Source: Clitopilus passeckerianus (taxonomy: Eukaryota; Basidiomycota; Agaricomycetes; Agaricales; Entolomataceae). Taken from it: a stretch of 64,000 nt of DNA. Below the pieces are notes generated by a model. That model was not told the origin of the DNA and did not search any database. It worked only from the letters and a program-made list of their open reading frames with translations. Within the stretch, counting starts at the first letter, position 1; every line of letters begins with the position of its first letter. Of the stretch, positions 1 to 12,913 are shown in pieces. Made by a program: the position numbers and the translations under genes. The DNA lies in assembly GCA_944990035.1 (NCBI GenBank), contig CALYLX010000111.1, forward strand, positions 372,001 through 436,000, written 5' to 3'.

Positions 1-257
1 GAAGAGTTCGGCGTGACCTCCAACCAGCTCTCAACCTACACGGCTTGGCTCGACAAGGTCGTCTCTTCTGGAGTGACTGGAGACCTCATTTGGTATATTC
101 TTCCCCTCATGCATGCATCGGAGATGGAATGGTGCTCACCGATATTTGATATTTTTCTAGGCAAGCCGGATCCCACGACGGATTTGCTTTCTACCCCAAC
201 ACCGATGTCTACTCTCTCCTCACAAGGCACTCCGCTACTCTCAAGGCCAGTGCATGA
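1..257 (+). CDS. GH5_7 endo-1,4-beta-mannanase, C-terminal fragment
   Basis: This is the 3' end of a secreted endo-beta-1,4-mannosidase, cut by the window edge. The enzyme family cleaves the mannan backbone of plant hemicellulose outside the cell. The frame opens with EEFGV, the conserved segment that carries the catalytic nucleophile Glu in GH5_7, and continues to a GDLIW motif. A 68-bp GT-AG intron (93-160) splits the Trp codon. The last exon reads QAGSHDGFAFYPNTDVYSLL and ends in KASA and a TGA at 255-257. The order of these blocks matches the C-terminus of fungal Man5 enzymes. The N-terminal part, including any CBM1, lies outside the window. Family assignment is firm. The splice sites are inferred from phase and from the conserved reading across the junction. 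Confidence 0.85.
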
Positions 258-685
258 GATCTGTATTCGATTCGGGGTATATAGGTTCCTCCTACCCTAG
301 GATTTGTATCAAAATACCAATATCATATATTATAACATATATTCACAACGCCTCATCATCGTCTTCTCCATGCGACTTGGACACCTTTCAGACTGCATGG
401 TAGACCGGACTTAGCGGGCACAGCTTGGGAGTTGCAGACTCCTGGCTTGGAGATGGGTCCTCCTTTGTCGGTGTCAGCGGAATTTCGATCCTCGACAGAT
501 CAAGCCGGGGCTGCTTCAAGGCGTCATGAAGTCAGCATAGCCCCATGAAGGCAGATTTGACAACTCACCCTGCTAATGGAGTGGTGCGGGATACTTTCTC
601 TTCCACTGCTAACTGATTGTTGGACGAGTTCCTCCTGCCATAACCTAGCAAACCTCGGTCGTGCGTTCAACCTATGGAAAACTTC
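258..685. other. Intergenic region, nothing recognised
   Basis: About 430 bp between the mannanase stop and the convergent DUF6534 gene stop. It should hold both 3' UTRs. I see no ORF, repeat or RNA gene I can support. Confidence 0.5.
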
Positions 686-1832
686 TCAGCTCATCTTAGA
701 GGAAGGATGAAGGTTGGACGCGTACGAGGCTAGTAATGAATTTGAGAACACTAGCAATCTATTGTAAGCGGAGGAAGATTGAGATGAACGGGAATATAGA
801 CCCACGTCTTGATAGGATGGTGAAGAGTCCGATCCAAACGACTATTTTACGAAACGGTCGAGATGAGTGGAATTGACTTTTTACGCTACAAATAGGACTC
901 ACATGTATTTGGTCCGACAAGGAAAGCAATGAGTACAGAGAGTGCACCGACGCTATAATCACCATATTGTGAGCACTTGACGGTCTGGGAACGATGGAAA
1001 TACCAAAATTGATGCACACCTAGTGACAACCCCTGTCTCTATGGAAAGATTGTTAAATTGTTAAGTCGGTTCGACGGCGGAAAATAGACGACAGATTTAC
1101 CTATGGCCCACCTCATAATCCTCTCCACCAACCTGGTCGTTCTCTTAAACCCGTCACCCCTCTTCTTGATCAGGTAGAAACACAGAGCAGCAGCCAAGAC
1201 GATGTCCGTGATTGCACCGACAGTCAGAACCGCGACCAGCAGCCAGGTCACTCGCCTTTTATAGGTCTCTAAATCTGGTCCCTGTATTCCGATGACAGCA
1301 ATTCCGAAACTTCCTCCTAGGCGGAATATCGACAGGGCTTCGCAGAATAGTGGTAGGATAGTCGATCCTGAGAACTTGTATATTCTGTATGCGAACCAAG
1401 TCTGAGCAGATCAATCAGCCAGGCCCGAGAATATAAAAGGGCTAGGAGACCATACCTGTTCCATAGGGCCTATAAATCCGCTCAGCAACACCGCAACACT
1501 CAGCGAATTCGGAAGATTGTTGAGCATTGACCATGGCCTTCCATATTGCGATATCGTGATCTCGTACAACGTATGGCAAATCGAAATGGAGTGTCCGAGC
1601 TCCAGCAACCAGAGTAAGGAAACCTATCCGATTGTTAGGTTGGTTGCGAAAGAGCAGCATGAGTTGCGGGTGAACGCACTGTGATTTTCATGTATCGAGG
1701 ATCATTGGAGAATCGACGCGAATACTCGTACGCCTGGACTGTAGTCATGCCGAAAAGCATCATGGAAACCAAGACACCGATCTCAACAGCACCCAGAAGC
1801 AAGCCTACATCCTGATACTCTGAGGTGGCCAT
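686..1832 (-). CDS. DUF6534-family seven-helix membrane protein
   Basis: Multi-exon gene read from ATG at 1832 to TGA at 686-688. The first exon begins MATSEYQDVGLLLGAVEIGV and gives the first hydrophobic helix. Later exons give LEL-HSISICHTLYEI, AWFAYRIYKFS, and a long helix before KRRGDGFKRT and RLVERIMRWAIG. That last block is the signature linker of the basidiomycete DUF6534 family. The final exons give FLVGPNTFVWIGLFTILSRL and then FSNSLLASYASN, the usual family terminus. At least six short introns are needed, and each restores the family pattern. The family is large in Agaricomycetes, is predicted to sit in membranes with a receptor-like topology, and has no known biochemical role. Exon edges near the 5' end are less certain than those at the 3' end. 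Confidence 0.75.
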
Positions 1833-2492
1833 GGCCAGAGAAGCGTAAGTTGAAAAGGAGCGGACTTGGCAGGGAGTGCGTTGGGAAGCAGTCCAGCCCG
1901 TCGGTCCCGCTCATGTTATATTCACAGAGGCGGATATGAAATCTCCTGCCCAGACAACCGTGAAAGGGATCCCCGCAAGGCCGTGCGGGGAAACTCTATT
2001 GGGCAGGTACATTGGACCTTGGTCGGGTGCAGATGGTGGTAGTGGGGAAGGTCTAGATACACATATTTGGAAATGTAAGTGACAGCGGCCAGTGATGGCA
2101 TGATGCTAGCGGTGGGCGGGTGCTTTCTGTTGCAAAGCAAGACCATGAACAGGTACTCGAGACGTCAGGAATTCAGGGATTTATGCAATTCACCGGAGTG
2201 CCAAGGAGTGGAGAACCTTAGCAGAAACTGTCAGGAATTGATGCGATGCAGCGGAAGGCATGTCTATTTGGATCACTATCAACTATCATAAATACAGGGA
2301 TGAAAGCACACGGTGGATATCTATGAATACGCAAAGAGACAAAATGTGGGTACGATGGAACAAGCGGTGCGAGGTCTAAGTTTACAATGGCACAGAGTCT
2401 AGATTGGTAGAACAAGGAATGAGCAGTGGCGATGGAGGGTATGTTGCCAAAACTCGGTTTTTAATCAAATTGCGGGTTAAAGGATACGCAAT
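1833..2492. other. Intergenic region, nothing recognised
   Basis: Holds the presumed promoter of the DUF6534 gene and the 3' flank of the next minus-strand gene. Only short, unconvincing ORFs are present. Confidence 0.4.
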
Positions 2493-3699
2493 TTAGCGAA
2501 AGTCCACAGCAATATCGGCTTGCCATACGTCAGCAAAGACGTGGAAAAGTCCAACGAGTATTGTTTGGTCGAAGCGAAGACCTGTAGGGCCAATCTTCCA
2601 ATGGGGATTCAATCCAGGTTCTGTGCGACAGCGCTGAAGGCGAGATTTTAAATAGGGACCTGAGACGATATCGTATTCAACGAACCTCCATGAAGCGAGA
2701 GATTTGCGTGGCTATGAGAGTAGCAAGCTGAGAACGGGTCGTTGGGCCATCAACGTCCAGATCAACAGAGCGATACCAGTCCATATGTTCGTACCCAGGC
2801 CACTAAAAAAACCATATCAAGTTAGAAAAAGGTAAACTCAAAGATCAAAAGATAAAGAGACTAACAATAATCCTCAGCGTAATCTTCTGCGACCTCATAC
2901 GCCCAAAAACATAATCCGTCGCCCCAGCAATAATCTGATCCAAACCAGCCTGACCACGAGTGGTCAACTCCCGCATAGGTATACCCTGATACTGATATCC
3001 AATAATGTCAAAGATAATAGGGGCGCCCAGAGCAGGCGGGTTGTTGACGGTATGACGCCATCTAGTCGTCGGGACCCAGATTGCCTGTGGGAGTCGGCGT
3101 CGGCTGGGAGAAGCGAAACGAGCACCAGCGGGGGAGGTACAGACTGCACCCACGAGTGTGGAGGAGCCGTTCTGCTGAGAGCCACAGGAAGGGTGAAGTG
3201 TATTTCCGTAAGGCATGGTAAAGACTTTGCGAGCAGAGAAGCGATATTCGAGAAGAGACTGCGAGAGAACTGGATTGCCTGAGAAGCTGAAGTCTTTGTC
3301 TCATCGTTCCAGGGCGTCTTATACCACAGAAAAACCCCAGCCAACGCTCAAAATGAAGCCAAAGCGAACCCAGTCAAAGCAAGCCCAACCGCTCGAGATA
3401 GTATTTTCATCATCCCATTTTCGCACCAGGACCCAACTTATCGCGAAACCCCTTTGTAGACCTTCGGAGTCCAGAACACGCTGCGAGTACAAGCCGTAGA
3501 GAACATAGGGAATGTACGACAGTGGAGAGAGTAGAATCGGTCGAGGTGAAGGTGGTGGTCAGAGATCAACGCGTGTTCAACCAATTTGGGAAGGAGGCGC
3601 AAGGTCTCCCCTTTGTTGGATTTAGGCGACACCTGGTGAACACGCTGCGCCAAAGCACATAGCAAGGATCTGTGTGAGCCACAGTCGCTTTCTAATCAT
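2493..3699 (-). CDS. Uncharacterised multi-exon basidiomycete protein
   Basis: A minus-strand gene from a probable ATG at 3699 (MIRKRLWLTQILAMC) to TAA at 2493-2495. I do not recognise a named domain. Visible blocks in order are a hydrophobic stretch SPLSYIPYVLYGLY, a Trp-rich stretch WDDENTISSGWACFDWVRFG, then GYQYQGIPMRELTTRGQAGL, WPGYEHMDWYRSVDLDVDGP, TRSQLATLIATQISRFME and finally HWKIGPTGLRFDQTIL with HVFADVWQADIAVDFR. The last blocks (WPGYE, TR-QLA-IA, WQADIAVDFR) have the regular spacing of a conserved fungal protein. A 53-bp intron between SRFME and RCRTEP is needed to keep the frame. The 3' half is well supported and the 5' exon structure is provisional. No function is proposed. Confidence 0.5.
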
Positions 3700-4079
3700 T
3701 GAGGAAAAATTTGGGAACTCGTGGACTCGGAATTGGACAAAGCAAGGAAATTGATAGGCTTACTCTCGCCTGACGCTGAACACATGTATATTCATCATGA
3801 TGTAAAATGGATGCAAGGCAGGAAAAAAGGCCATTTCTTGAAAATTACACGAGGTAGCATCTCAAAGCGCTCTGAAGATAACCGAAATTGGCCATTATAG
3901 CAATATCATATGAGGATACATATTCACTACCAGAATTACTTGACGAACAAGGGAAATACATAAGAACGACATGGGCATAACCAGACGAACGAAGGTAGCA
4001 GCAAGCACAAGGTAACAAGGCGTACAGGTCTCACGAAAACACTCGAACAATTGTTCTGGAGGGCGAAGAAAGCCACTGC

Positions 4080-5013
4080 CTAGTACCTTCGGTCATCATA
4101 GCGGCGGTCATCACGACGATCCCCCCTGTAGTGGTCCCTATCACCCCCTCGGTCACCTCCCCGATCGCCACGGTCGCGGTCATATCCCCTATCACCACGG
4201 TCGTAGTCCCTGTTATACCTGTCATTGTAGTCCCTACCACCTCGGTGGTCATCACCACCACGGCGACCACCACCGCGCCTGTCGTCACGTCGAGGACCAC
4301 GATCATCGTCCCTAGCATACCGGCTATCGTAGGGACGAGGATCGTAAGGCCGTTCGTCTGCTGACTAGGTTAGACTGTTTTTTTCAGAGAGAAGTGGAAG
4401 GAGGAGCTCACTTTCAGCACGCTTGGGAGGGCCGTAATAACGTCCGGGAGTGGGTGTCCTGGCGCGTCCACGACGAGCCTGGATAAAAATGTTGGAAGAA
4501 AGTTTGTGGGATATTGGATGAAAGCAACTGACCTTTTCTATGGAGATGATTTTGCCCATGAGTTCGGTGTTGTTGAGGGCAGCAATAGCAGCGTCAGCCT
4601 CTTCAGCACTCTCCATAGTCACAAATCCGAATCCGCGAGATTCACGCGTATGAGGATCGTACATGACAGATGCTTTTTTGACCTGTATGATTTCCCGAAA
4701 TGTGAATGGGAGGATAAGATGACAGAGGGGACACAACTCACACGTCCAACTTTTGTGAAAGCAGCCTCCAAGTCACGGTTGTCAACACGGTGCGTGAGAC
4801 CAGAGACATGGAGGTTATTTCCAGGGTTTACTCTAGATAAAAGGCAGTGAGCAAGAAGCCATGACGAAGAGTCGACAAAAAAGCTTACCCCCTCTCTCCT
4901 CGCTCTTCACGGTTGGCGCCGGGGCTACGGCTCCTGCTAGACCTCCTGGGTGGCTCAGGAGCACGTTCACCATTAGGTGAGCGCCCTCCATAACCCTGGT
5001 CATCCGTGACCAT
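4080..5013 (-). CDS. Transformer-2-like RRM splicing factor with RD/RG-rich tail
   Basis: Nuclear RNA-binding protein of the Tra2 type, which bind purine-rich exonic enhancers and act with SR proteins in splice-site choice. I chose ATG 5013 (MVTDDQGYGG), followed by an RS-rich N-terminus (RRSSRSRSPGANREERGER). One RRM follows: RNP2 is NNLHVSGL, and RNP1 is SRGFGFVTM at about 4637-4611. The RRM ends in KIISIEKARRGRARTPTPGRYYG, whose ARRGRARTPTPG linker is the Tra2 signature. The C-terminal tail is made of repeated DR, RG and DDRR units and ends DDRRY at TAG 4080-4082. The exons are split by short introns, including one inside the RRM. The long open frame upstream of 5013 is probably 5' UTR and intron, although an upstream coding exon cannot be excluded. 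The RS-RRM-RD/RG order makes the call secure. Confidence 0.82.
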
Positions 5014-6166
5014 TGCGGAGCCATTATTCAAAGCAGCATCATTAGGAATGCTAATTCCGGCGGTTGACTCTTGAGATTGCCAGGCTGGTGAGGGGGCGAA
5101 GAAAGGTTTTATGTCAGGACAAGTCGTTACGCTCGAGGCGGGCAAGGAGGGGGAAGAATGTAGTAGGCTGAAATTGAAACACGATGCACACGGGCGGCTA
5201 GCCAAAAATTTTGCGCAAGAAACCGAAAACGAGCTTGTAGGCTTGGACAGGGAAAAGTCGCAAGAACTTGCAGCTGGTGAGAGTACTGGGTACTGGTCCA
5301 GTGCCGAACCAGTGACTGAAAAATTGGGACAAAAGTACATGCTGAAACTCCCAAGTTGACTGCTGGCGGGTGTGCCGTCGGAGTCCGTAGCATTTATAGT
5401 ACAAAGAAAACTGAGGTCGGCGCCGGGGCTGATGCTGAGAACGTACCGTCTTCCATTGCTGAGAGCTGATTTTGCTGGTGTTGTCGTTGGTGTCGAGGTG
5501 TTGGTGGTTGGCGTCCACGTCGACGAGCGTAAACAGACAACGAAATGGAAATGCGTCCTTTGGTGTTTGGCCGTCACGTGGATGATCTCCGAGCCTGTTT
5601 ACTTAATCTGACGTAACGATCCAAAGTCCAATTCCCGAACCTTCCGGAGTCGTTGCAAAGGACGGTGAATGCAGCAATCCATGTCTATGGGCCTTTCCTC
5701 AATTCAAGCAGCCGTGAATTATACTCGATTCTCCCAGTGTCAAGCGATGAACTCCTCCGACTCTACGCGGCAGGTCAACCCAACATCCGCAGCTAGCCAA
5801 ACTCCATGTTCTCCGATGCTCTCGCCCAATCTAGCCAACCCCAAGGCGCTCTGCCATGCATGACCACATTCTCAAACAGAACGGTACAGCCCCTTTGTAT
5901 CCACTGAATTAGAATCCGCCCTGCATGGCCATATCTGCCAACCGAATCTAAGGAGTTAGTGGGCTTGTGACCATTCCACGTGAACCTAATTTAGAACCAA
6001 CCTACATAAAGCGCTTGGTCCGCAAGATACCAAATGTCTCACTCAGGCCGCTGGCTATATTGAGGACCTGGCCTTGACTACCACCTCGTTTTTGCTTATT
6101 CCTCGACTTTGAACGTCTTGTACCTGCAATTCTTGACTAGCTTCAACCCTAAAGGCGTCATAGATC
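5014..6166. other. Intergenic, divergent promoter region
   Basis: Lies between the divergent starts of the Tra2-like gene and the small gene at 6167, so it should hold both promoters and 5' UTRs. The minus strand stays open in parts of 5014-5577 but shows no recognisable domain. Confidence 0.4.
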
Positions 6167-6784
6167 ATGGCTGCGCAAAATGTAGTCCACACTGCTCCGG
6201 CAGGTATGTTGACTATGTCTCTCAATGTAATCATATACTGACGCCCAAGTTTACAGTCAAAGTTGGCGGCCGTCGCCTATCCATCTCTTCTCGACCCAGA
6301 CGTCCTGCTCCAACGTAAGAAGCTCCTTCCGCTTTCCACCTTATGACCGACCTAATGTCCTTCTCCTTACAGTGAAGCAAAGCCCGACATAGTCCCCGAC
6401 GTCGAAGAAGTCGCAGACTACCCTCGTCCCTCCGGTCACGGCCCCGAAGCCGGCGACCACATCCACACCCACGGGAGCCACGGCCACGCCGCCCCTCTCC
6501 CGGAACCCAACTCCGCCATCCCGCTTCCACCCTCACATAACCCCAACGCTATGAATGTAAATCAGGAGATGGTTCAGGAGGGACATGAGGATGGGGAGAT
6601 GAAGAAGGAGAGGCATAGGGAGAAGGACAAGTGGCAGACGCCGGAAGCTGCGGAGCAGGAGAGGAGGGCGAGGGAGAGTATGAATAGGAAGATGAAGACT
6701 ATGAGGACTAGGAAGGAGTTCGTTGGTGGGCCGGCTGGACATGAGGGGAGGATTCAGCAACCTCAAGGAAGAGGGTTGATGTAA
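6167..6784 (+). CDS. Small hydrophilic conserved fungal protein
   Basis: A gene of about 165 codons from ATG 6167 (MAAQNVVHTAPA) to TAA 6782-6784, with two introns. The first exon ends in phase at GCAG and joins VKVGGRRLSISSRPRRPAPT. The second intron (from 6317) ends before EAKPDIVPDVEEVADY. A His-rich stretch (GDHIHTHGSHGHAAP) follows. The C-terminal third is highly charged (DKWQTPEAAEQERRARESM) and ends GHEGRIQQPQGRGLM. There is no signal peptide, membrane segment or named domain. The KVGGRRLS block and the charged end look like a conserved small fungal protein of unknown role. The splice pattern is inferred. Confidence 0.6.
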
Positions 6785-7510
6785 ACCTGGAACTCGAGTT
6801 TGATAGTCAACTGTACAGTACTTCATTTCATCCATCCGATCGATCTTACTTTTTATGGTCTGTAATACTAGTGGTTCGAATTACTAGCATAGCTGCATAA
6901 CGTCTTCTAAATCGACACCATGTACTCGTATCTTTCATTTTTTCTGAACATACATCACAATGCCAGCCCATGGAGTGTTGGCATCTCAGTTGTTGAAAAA
7001 CATGCGCCTATGATTGTGTTGCTAATGAATGGGTACCATCAAGTCCGACGTCACAGGAGTTATTTTGCGCCACAGTCGCGCCTTTCGACTGGGAACGAGC
7101 TTCAGAGATGCTCGTTGAACTCACTGTCCCTGAGATTCTACCCAGATTCACCTCTCTAAAACGCAAGGATGAAATTGATGAAGAATTCATGTTCGTGTCG
7201 AGGTTCCCTGATCGAAGAGAATGTTAAATTTTACCAAGCCATGGTTAAACAGGATTTTAGCTCCGTATTATTGCTATCGTCCCTCTTCAGGTCCTCGAAT
7301 AATTGCAAGTAACCGACATCCCGCTAGCGAAGAGGGAGCCTGGACTGGAAACGCGTTCCAAATTAGGGTAACGAGATGTTTGTCCGTATTGATCAATACC
7401 CTCGACACACCCACTGTACAGTTTTACCCAGCCACAATTGCCAAATCCGTCCGTGCAATCGAACGTCCAGGCAGGCCGTCCTCACCATAAAACCACCCTT
7501 GCTCACCGTC
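6785..7510. other. Intergenic region, upstream of eL28
   Basis: Promoter and 5' UTR of the ribosomal protein gene. No other feature supported. Confidence 0.4.
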
Positions 7511-8564
7511 ATGTCTACCGATCTCCAGTGGCTCCTTACCCGCGTCAGTATTTTGGCATTATATGCCGCAACAAAGACGGTTATTTACCCTAAAATCCCC
7601 ACAGAACAGCAACAGCTTCATCGTCAAGCGACCCCACGAGAGGACATTCACCAGGGAGCCTGTGCGTATCCTCAACACTCTGCAACTCATCAGCGACTTA
7701 CACCATATCTACAGGGAAACCTCCGCAACCTCCACTCGCACAAGTTTTCCGGTCTCGCTAATGCCAAGGTTGGACTATCGCTATACGTTGAGGGGGACAT
7801 ATGTTGATCGAGAGTTGTTATCATATATAGACCGTGAACATCACCACTTCGCCCGCTGGTGGCATCCAGATCACCACCCGCAAGGCTAAGGCCCCCACCG
7901 GTGCTGTGGCCAAGGCGTACTCGACATCGACCATCCGCCCCAGGTCGGGCACCCGCCGTGCTCTCGGTATCACCGCCACGATAGTTGCAAAGAGGGGATA
8001 CCGTGGGGATCTCCGCACTGTACGTATTTTGCCTCGCAAATCTATCCTTCCTCTTCCTTTTCCCTTTGCCTTTCTGTTTCCTTTCTTTATTCTTTGCTTC
8101 CGCCGCGACATTTTATTCGTTGGATCTTACGTTTGGACCAATTCTGGAAACGCATTCTCGTTAGAACCCACTGGATTCGCTTGCATAACAAGTGGAATAG
8201 AAGGCTGGGCGTGGACATGTTTGCAAGAGAGACCCCATCCCTCGAGGACCGATCAAATCCTCGTTGTGACACCTCGTCAAATCGCTATCGGGCCCCGTTC
8301 GTCGCACGCCGCGGTTGGTTCCGACACTTTGGCGATTACATTCTTTTTATATCACCTTTTTCCTCGTTCGCTTATGCTTCACCCCTCGTCTTTTATATCC
8401 CTCCTATGTTTTGAAAAACAGGTCACTGACGCCATCAAACTCAATAGGCTGCTCTTGCACGCACCTCCGCCCTCCTCGCCACCCAAAAGGAGCACAAGGC
8501 TGCACCACCAAGGAAGGTCAGGGGACGCAAGGCTAAGGCTGCAGCTGAGGCTGAGGAGGCATGA
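7511..8564 (+). CDS. RPL28: 60S ribosomal protein eL28
   Basis: Structural protein of the large cytosolic ribosomal subunit. It begins MSTDLQWLLTR at 7511, the near-invariant eL28 start. Exon 2 gives NSNSFIVKRPHERTFTREP and exon 3 GNLRNLHSHKFSGLANAK. Exon 4 gives TVNITTSPAGGIQITTRKAK and then the basic block STIRPRSGTRRALGI and YRGDLRT. The last exon gives AALARTSALLATQKEHKAAP and ends KVRGRKAKAAAEAEEA at TGA 8562-8564. Total length is about 140 residues, normal for the family. The last intron (8020-8447) is 428 bp, far longer than the other introns here, and is pyrimidine-rich at its 5' end. A continuous frame across exon 4 and this intron exists by chance and should not be taken as a protein. 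Confidence 0.9.
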
Positions 8565-9105
8565 GTCTCCGGGGTTACACTGCACTCCTTCTCTTGTACA
8601 CGCACCACGTTTATGACATGTATATGCACAACCAAAATCGACTATGGCATGACATGCATTTTGTGCCTCATCGTGCTGTGAACGTCAGTTGAGTTGGGAT
8701 GTCGGTGGTAAGTTACATTTCAGTTATGGACCGCGTCATTCTTTGTCACTGCCGCAAACTACAATCAACCCACTGGACGCTAATGTGAAGGCTGGGAAAT
8801 TTGTTTGCGAGAGGAAGTCAACCTCGGAAGACTTTACGTCAACATGAGGTAGTCGCCTTGTTGCCATCCGTCTATCTCTTCGGAGAAGTCCCACTGACGT
8901 GATGCCCTTCGGCACTTACATTCCTACTCACTCTCTGTTGGACTTGTTACATGTATCTTGGTAACAATCTGAATCAAATGTCTTCCAAAGCTTCCTGGGC
9001 TCTAAATTTCCTCGTGTTTATGGTGCAATGCGATAAAGTCCTTTCGTTCTACAAAGCTAACATATGAAATATGAATGGTATCCTACATCCGACCGCCTCT
9101 GCCGT
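8565..9105. other. Intergenic region, convergent 3' flanks
   Basis: 3' flanks of eL28 and of the EthD gene. Nothing further seen. Confidence 0.4.
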
Positions 9106-9611
9106 TTACCTATCTATCACACCATAAAGATGCTGGATGAGGATCTGGCATTTAGGCCGATCAATGAACTTGGCCTCGTCAGGGACAAACTTCTGAGCAT
9201 ATTCCTCGCTGCCAAGGGTCTATCACAAACATCAGCGAATGCCAGAAAGTGAATGCTTGCTGGGAGTCGGGACGCACCTCAGTCAACTTCTCAACACTCT
9301 CAGCTTCGAGGATAACTGTGCCGTCGAAGTCTAGTGCGGTTAGTTGCATGCCTTGAGCGAGGGGTGAGGAGATGGGGTTTGTATGTGTTTAGGGGATTAT
9401 TATTGTTGGAAGTTGATCTCGTGTTACAACCTGGGCGAGGAGTTACCTGCTCGTATTTAAGGATATTCTTCTTCACGACGTTCAGAGATGCGAAGAACGG
9501 GGCGTGTTTCTCGACCCAGTATTTGCTGAACTCGTCGTGGATCATGCCTGGCTTCCGTTTGAGGGAGATGAGCATACGGACACGGTTGGTGCAGGATGTG
9601 ATGCCGGGCAT
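9106..9611 (-). CDS. EthD-domain (dimeric alpha/beta barrel) protein
   Basis: Small protein of about 123 residues from ATG 9611 to TAA 9106-9108. Exon 1 reads MPGITSCTNRVRMLISLKRK, followed by PGMIHDEFSKYWVEKHAPF. The KRKPGM-EFSKYW-EKHAP pattern is the hallmark of the EthD/ferredoxin-like barrel family. After VTPRPG an intron of about 80 bp leads to MQLTALDFDGTVILEAES and VEKLTE. The last exon reads LGSEEYAQKFVPDEAKFIDR. Its role is unknown; relatives include proteins from ether-degradation clusters and polyketide cyclase-like enzymes. The second intron donor was placed at CCA|G because this alone keeps the conserved frame. Confidence 0.8.
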
Positions 9612-10771
9612 GGCTATATGAGAAGGAGGCGTGGCTGAAGATTCCGAAGATCGAATGCGTTAGGTTTGGAGGAGAGTCGTTGAGGTCTCGGCTTTTATAC
9701 CCAAGAGTAAACGTACTACCCGGTAAGCCAGGCCATAGTGGCCTGTGCATCCGAGACAAGACGGCCTAAACGTCTACCGCAAGAGTATAGACTTGGAGAA
9801 ATAATGGACAGTAGCATCAGCAAAGCGTCATGCCGGTCTTAGCACGGCTTACCTCCGCTTGTCTACTTACTAGGCAGAAAATCTCCTTATTTCGTTTTAA
9901 CTCAGAAAACGAAGGGTTCAAAATCTGCGCCTTTCCCCGCCAAATCTGACTGTTAAGGCACGCTGAGGAGATCCCAACTTAAAGTGTTTTAACTTTTGCG
10001 GTTAAGATGCGTTGAGTCTGCGAAAAGTCAAATAACCTTTTGTTGATGCAATAGTTGCCTGCAATCATCGAATAAACACGTCCAAGCTGACCAGTTCGAC
10101 TATACATCGGACTTGAGCTGGTCAGAGGACTGAATCGACATGGCGAGTACAAGATATCTGATAACTATCAAACTATTTACATTCTATCGCTACTCACTTC
10201 TCTTCTCAACACTTTGGGCTAAAGCAACTATCGTACCTCATATCCCGGCCACTAGTAGTGCGTTTTCGAGTCGTCGAACTGTTGAAAGTATTGCTCAAGT
10301 CTAAAGCTGGGATTCACTCACAGTTCATCGGGTGGATACAATCGGCATGAGGAAAGCACGTTCAAAGGATAGCTTCAAGCTACAACTTCATGTATCACTA
10401 CTCGGTGCCCGTTGAGTATCAAAGGATGTGTTTTCTGTCAACAGCGCAAATGAAGACGGAGCTGAAAATATCAGTGAACTAGGGATTATCATGACTGGGC
10501 TTGGTACGAATCAATGTGACGCAGGACGTTGCTACCCCTGCAACGGGACAATTGACTCGCCAGTAGTTGAGCTTATCGCCTTGATGCCGCAGGGAGTAAC
10601 GGAATTCAGTAAGCAATACGAAATGGTTAGAGCTTTCTAGCAGTTCAAGAGGATGAAGGGGTGGAGGAAGGAAGGAAAGGTTAACTTTTACGAGAATTTG
10701 CCTGATTTCGGGTCAATATTTTTGAAGTAGGAGCACGATGTCGAGCGAGAAAAAAGGTGAGCCATGAATCT
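9612..10771. other. Intergenic region, nothing recognised
   Basis: About 1.1 kb without a supported gene. AT-rich stretches near 9880-10100 show no repeat structure that I can define. Confidence 0.4.
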
Positions 10772-11098
10772 CTATTCAGTGCCGAACACACTTATATTGA
10801 GACTCCTGTCTTTTGGTTTCACGCAGACTCGCATATCCGGATGGATGAGGTGAAAGACCAACGAAGGGCGAGGGAGTTCCTCACTATCTTCACCCTTCGA
10901 GAACTGTCGTTCCGCTCTGATGGACATATTTGGTGTGCATTTCTTCGTCTTAGGAGATTCAGGCATGATGACCATCCTTCGAAGTTCACGAACAGCCAGT
11001 GACCGACAATGTGTGACAAGGTTAGGGTCTCTAGCCAGTAGATCAAACAGCCCAAAGATACGGAGCCGATAGGTATGTGCCCAAACCAGTTGACTCAT
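10772..11098 (-). pseudogene. Possible remnant of an F-box/LRR-type gene
   Basis: A 108-codon minus-strand frame starting at ATG 11098 (MSQLVWAHTYRLRIFGLFDL). The segment LLARDPNLVTHCRSLAVREL resembles the leucine-rich repeats of the large F-box-like gene family of Agaricomycetes. The frame has no F-box and soon becomes low-complexity without domain character. It could be a relic or a chance frame. Support is weak and rests only on residue pattern. Confidence 0.25.
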
Positions 11099-11803
11099 AG
11101 TCAGAGTCAGAGAGTCTTGTTGCCCGAGTCAGAGAACTTCCAGGAGGCAGTCATGAGGTTCTGCGACTTGTAAAGTATTAATCGACGCCTTTCTGAGATC
11201 GTGAGGCTCTAGGAAATGACATTTATTTCATCTGAGAATGAAGAGACAACTAATTGAGCCAGTTTCACGGACCATGATATGAAGAAGTCGTCAATTCGAG
11301 ACTTGGGTGGGAGGTCGCGCCATAGGACCACTCGGCCAAAACCACGACCTGGTGGACTGGCGGCATCTGCCGGTACCGCCACTTGAGCACAGCTCCGCAA
11401 AAGACAAAGCAGAACAAACAAACGAGAAACCATCGAGTTCTGAAGCACCTACAGAGCACTTCAGACCACACCTAAAATCGAATAAATTCGCAGCAATACT
11501 GGAAACCATACTTTCAGATGGCCCCAAAAATTTGAGCGGAAAGCGCGCAGAAATGGGTCCAAAAATAAAGATTTTTGAAATTCGTCAATCTTCCAAGCAC
11601 AAAACCGCTCAGAATCGCCGTGGCTCGTGCGTATTTTCAGACCGTGAGAAATTCCGTGTGGCATTGGGGGTTACAATTGCATTTACAATCGTCGTATCTT
11701 CCACCCATTCTTTCTTCCCTTCCCTCATCTTCCGCCAGTTTTCAATCTTTGAAGCAGCGCAAACTTAAGCAACAACTTCGTATATCTTCACCAACTTCGA
11801 CAA

Positions 11804-12913
<1,110 letters not shown>

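Noticed and set aside
4131..4364. Plus-strand frame rich in Thr, Val and Pro
   Set aside because: It is the antisense of the repetitive RD/RG tail of the Tra2-like gene. Low complexity explains the open frame.
4885..5577. 230-codon minus-strand open frame upstream of the Tra2-like gene
   Set aside because: Only the last part is the first exon (from ATG 5013). The rest has low-complexity composition and no domain, and is probably 5' UTR or intron.
7834..8616. 260-codon open frame on the plus strand
   Set aside because: It is eL28 exon 4 read through the 428-bp intron and then the last exon in the wrong frame. The spliced eL28 model explains it.
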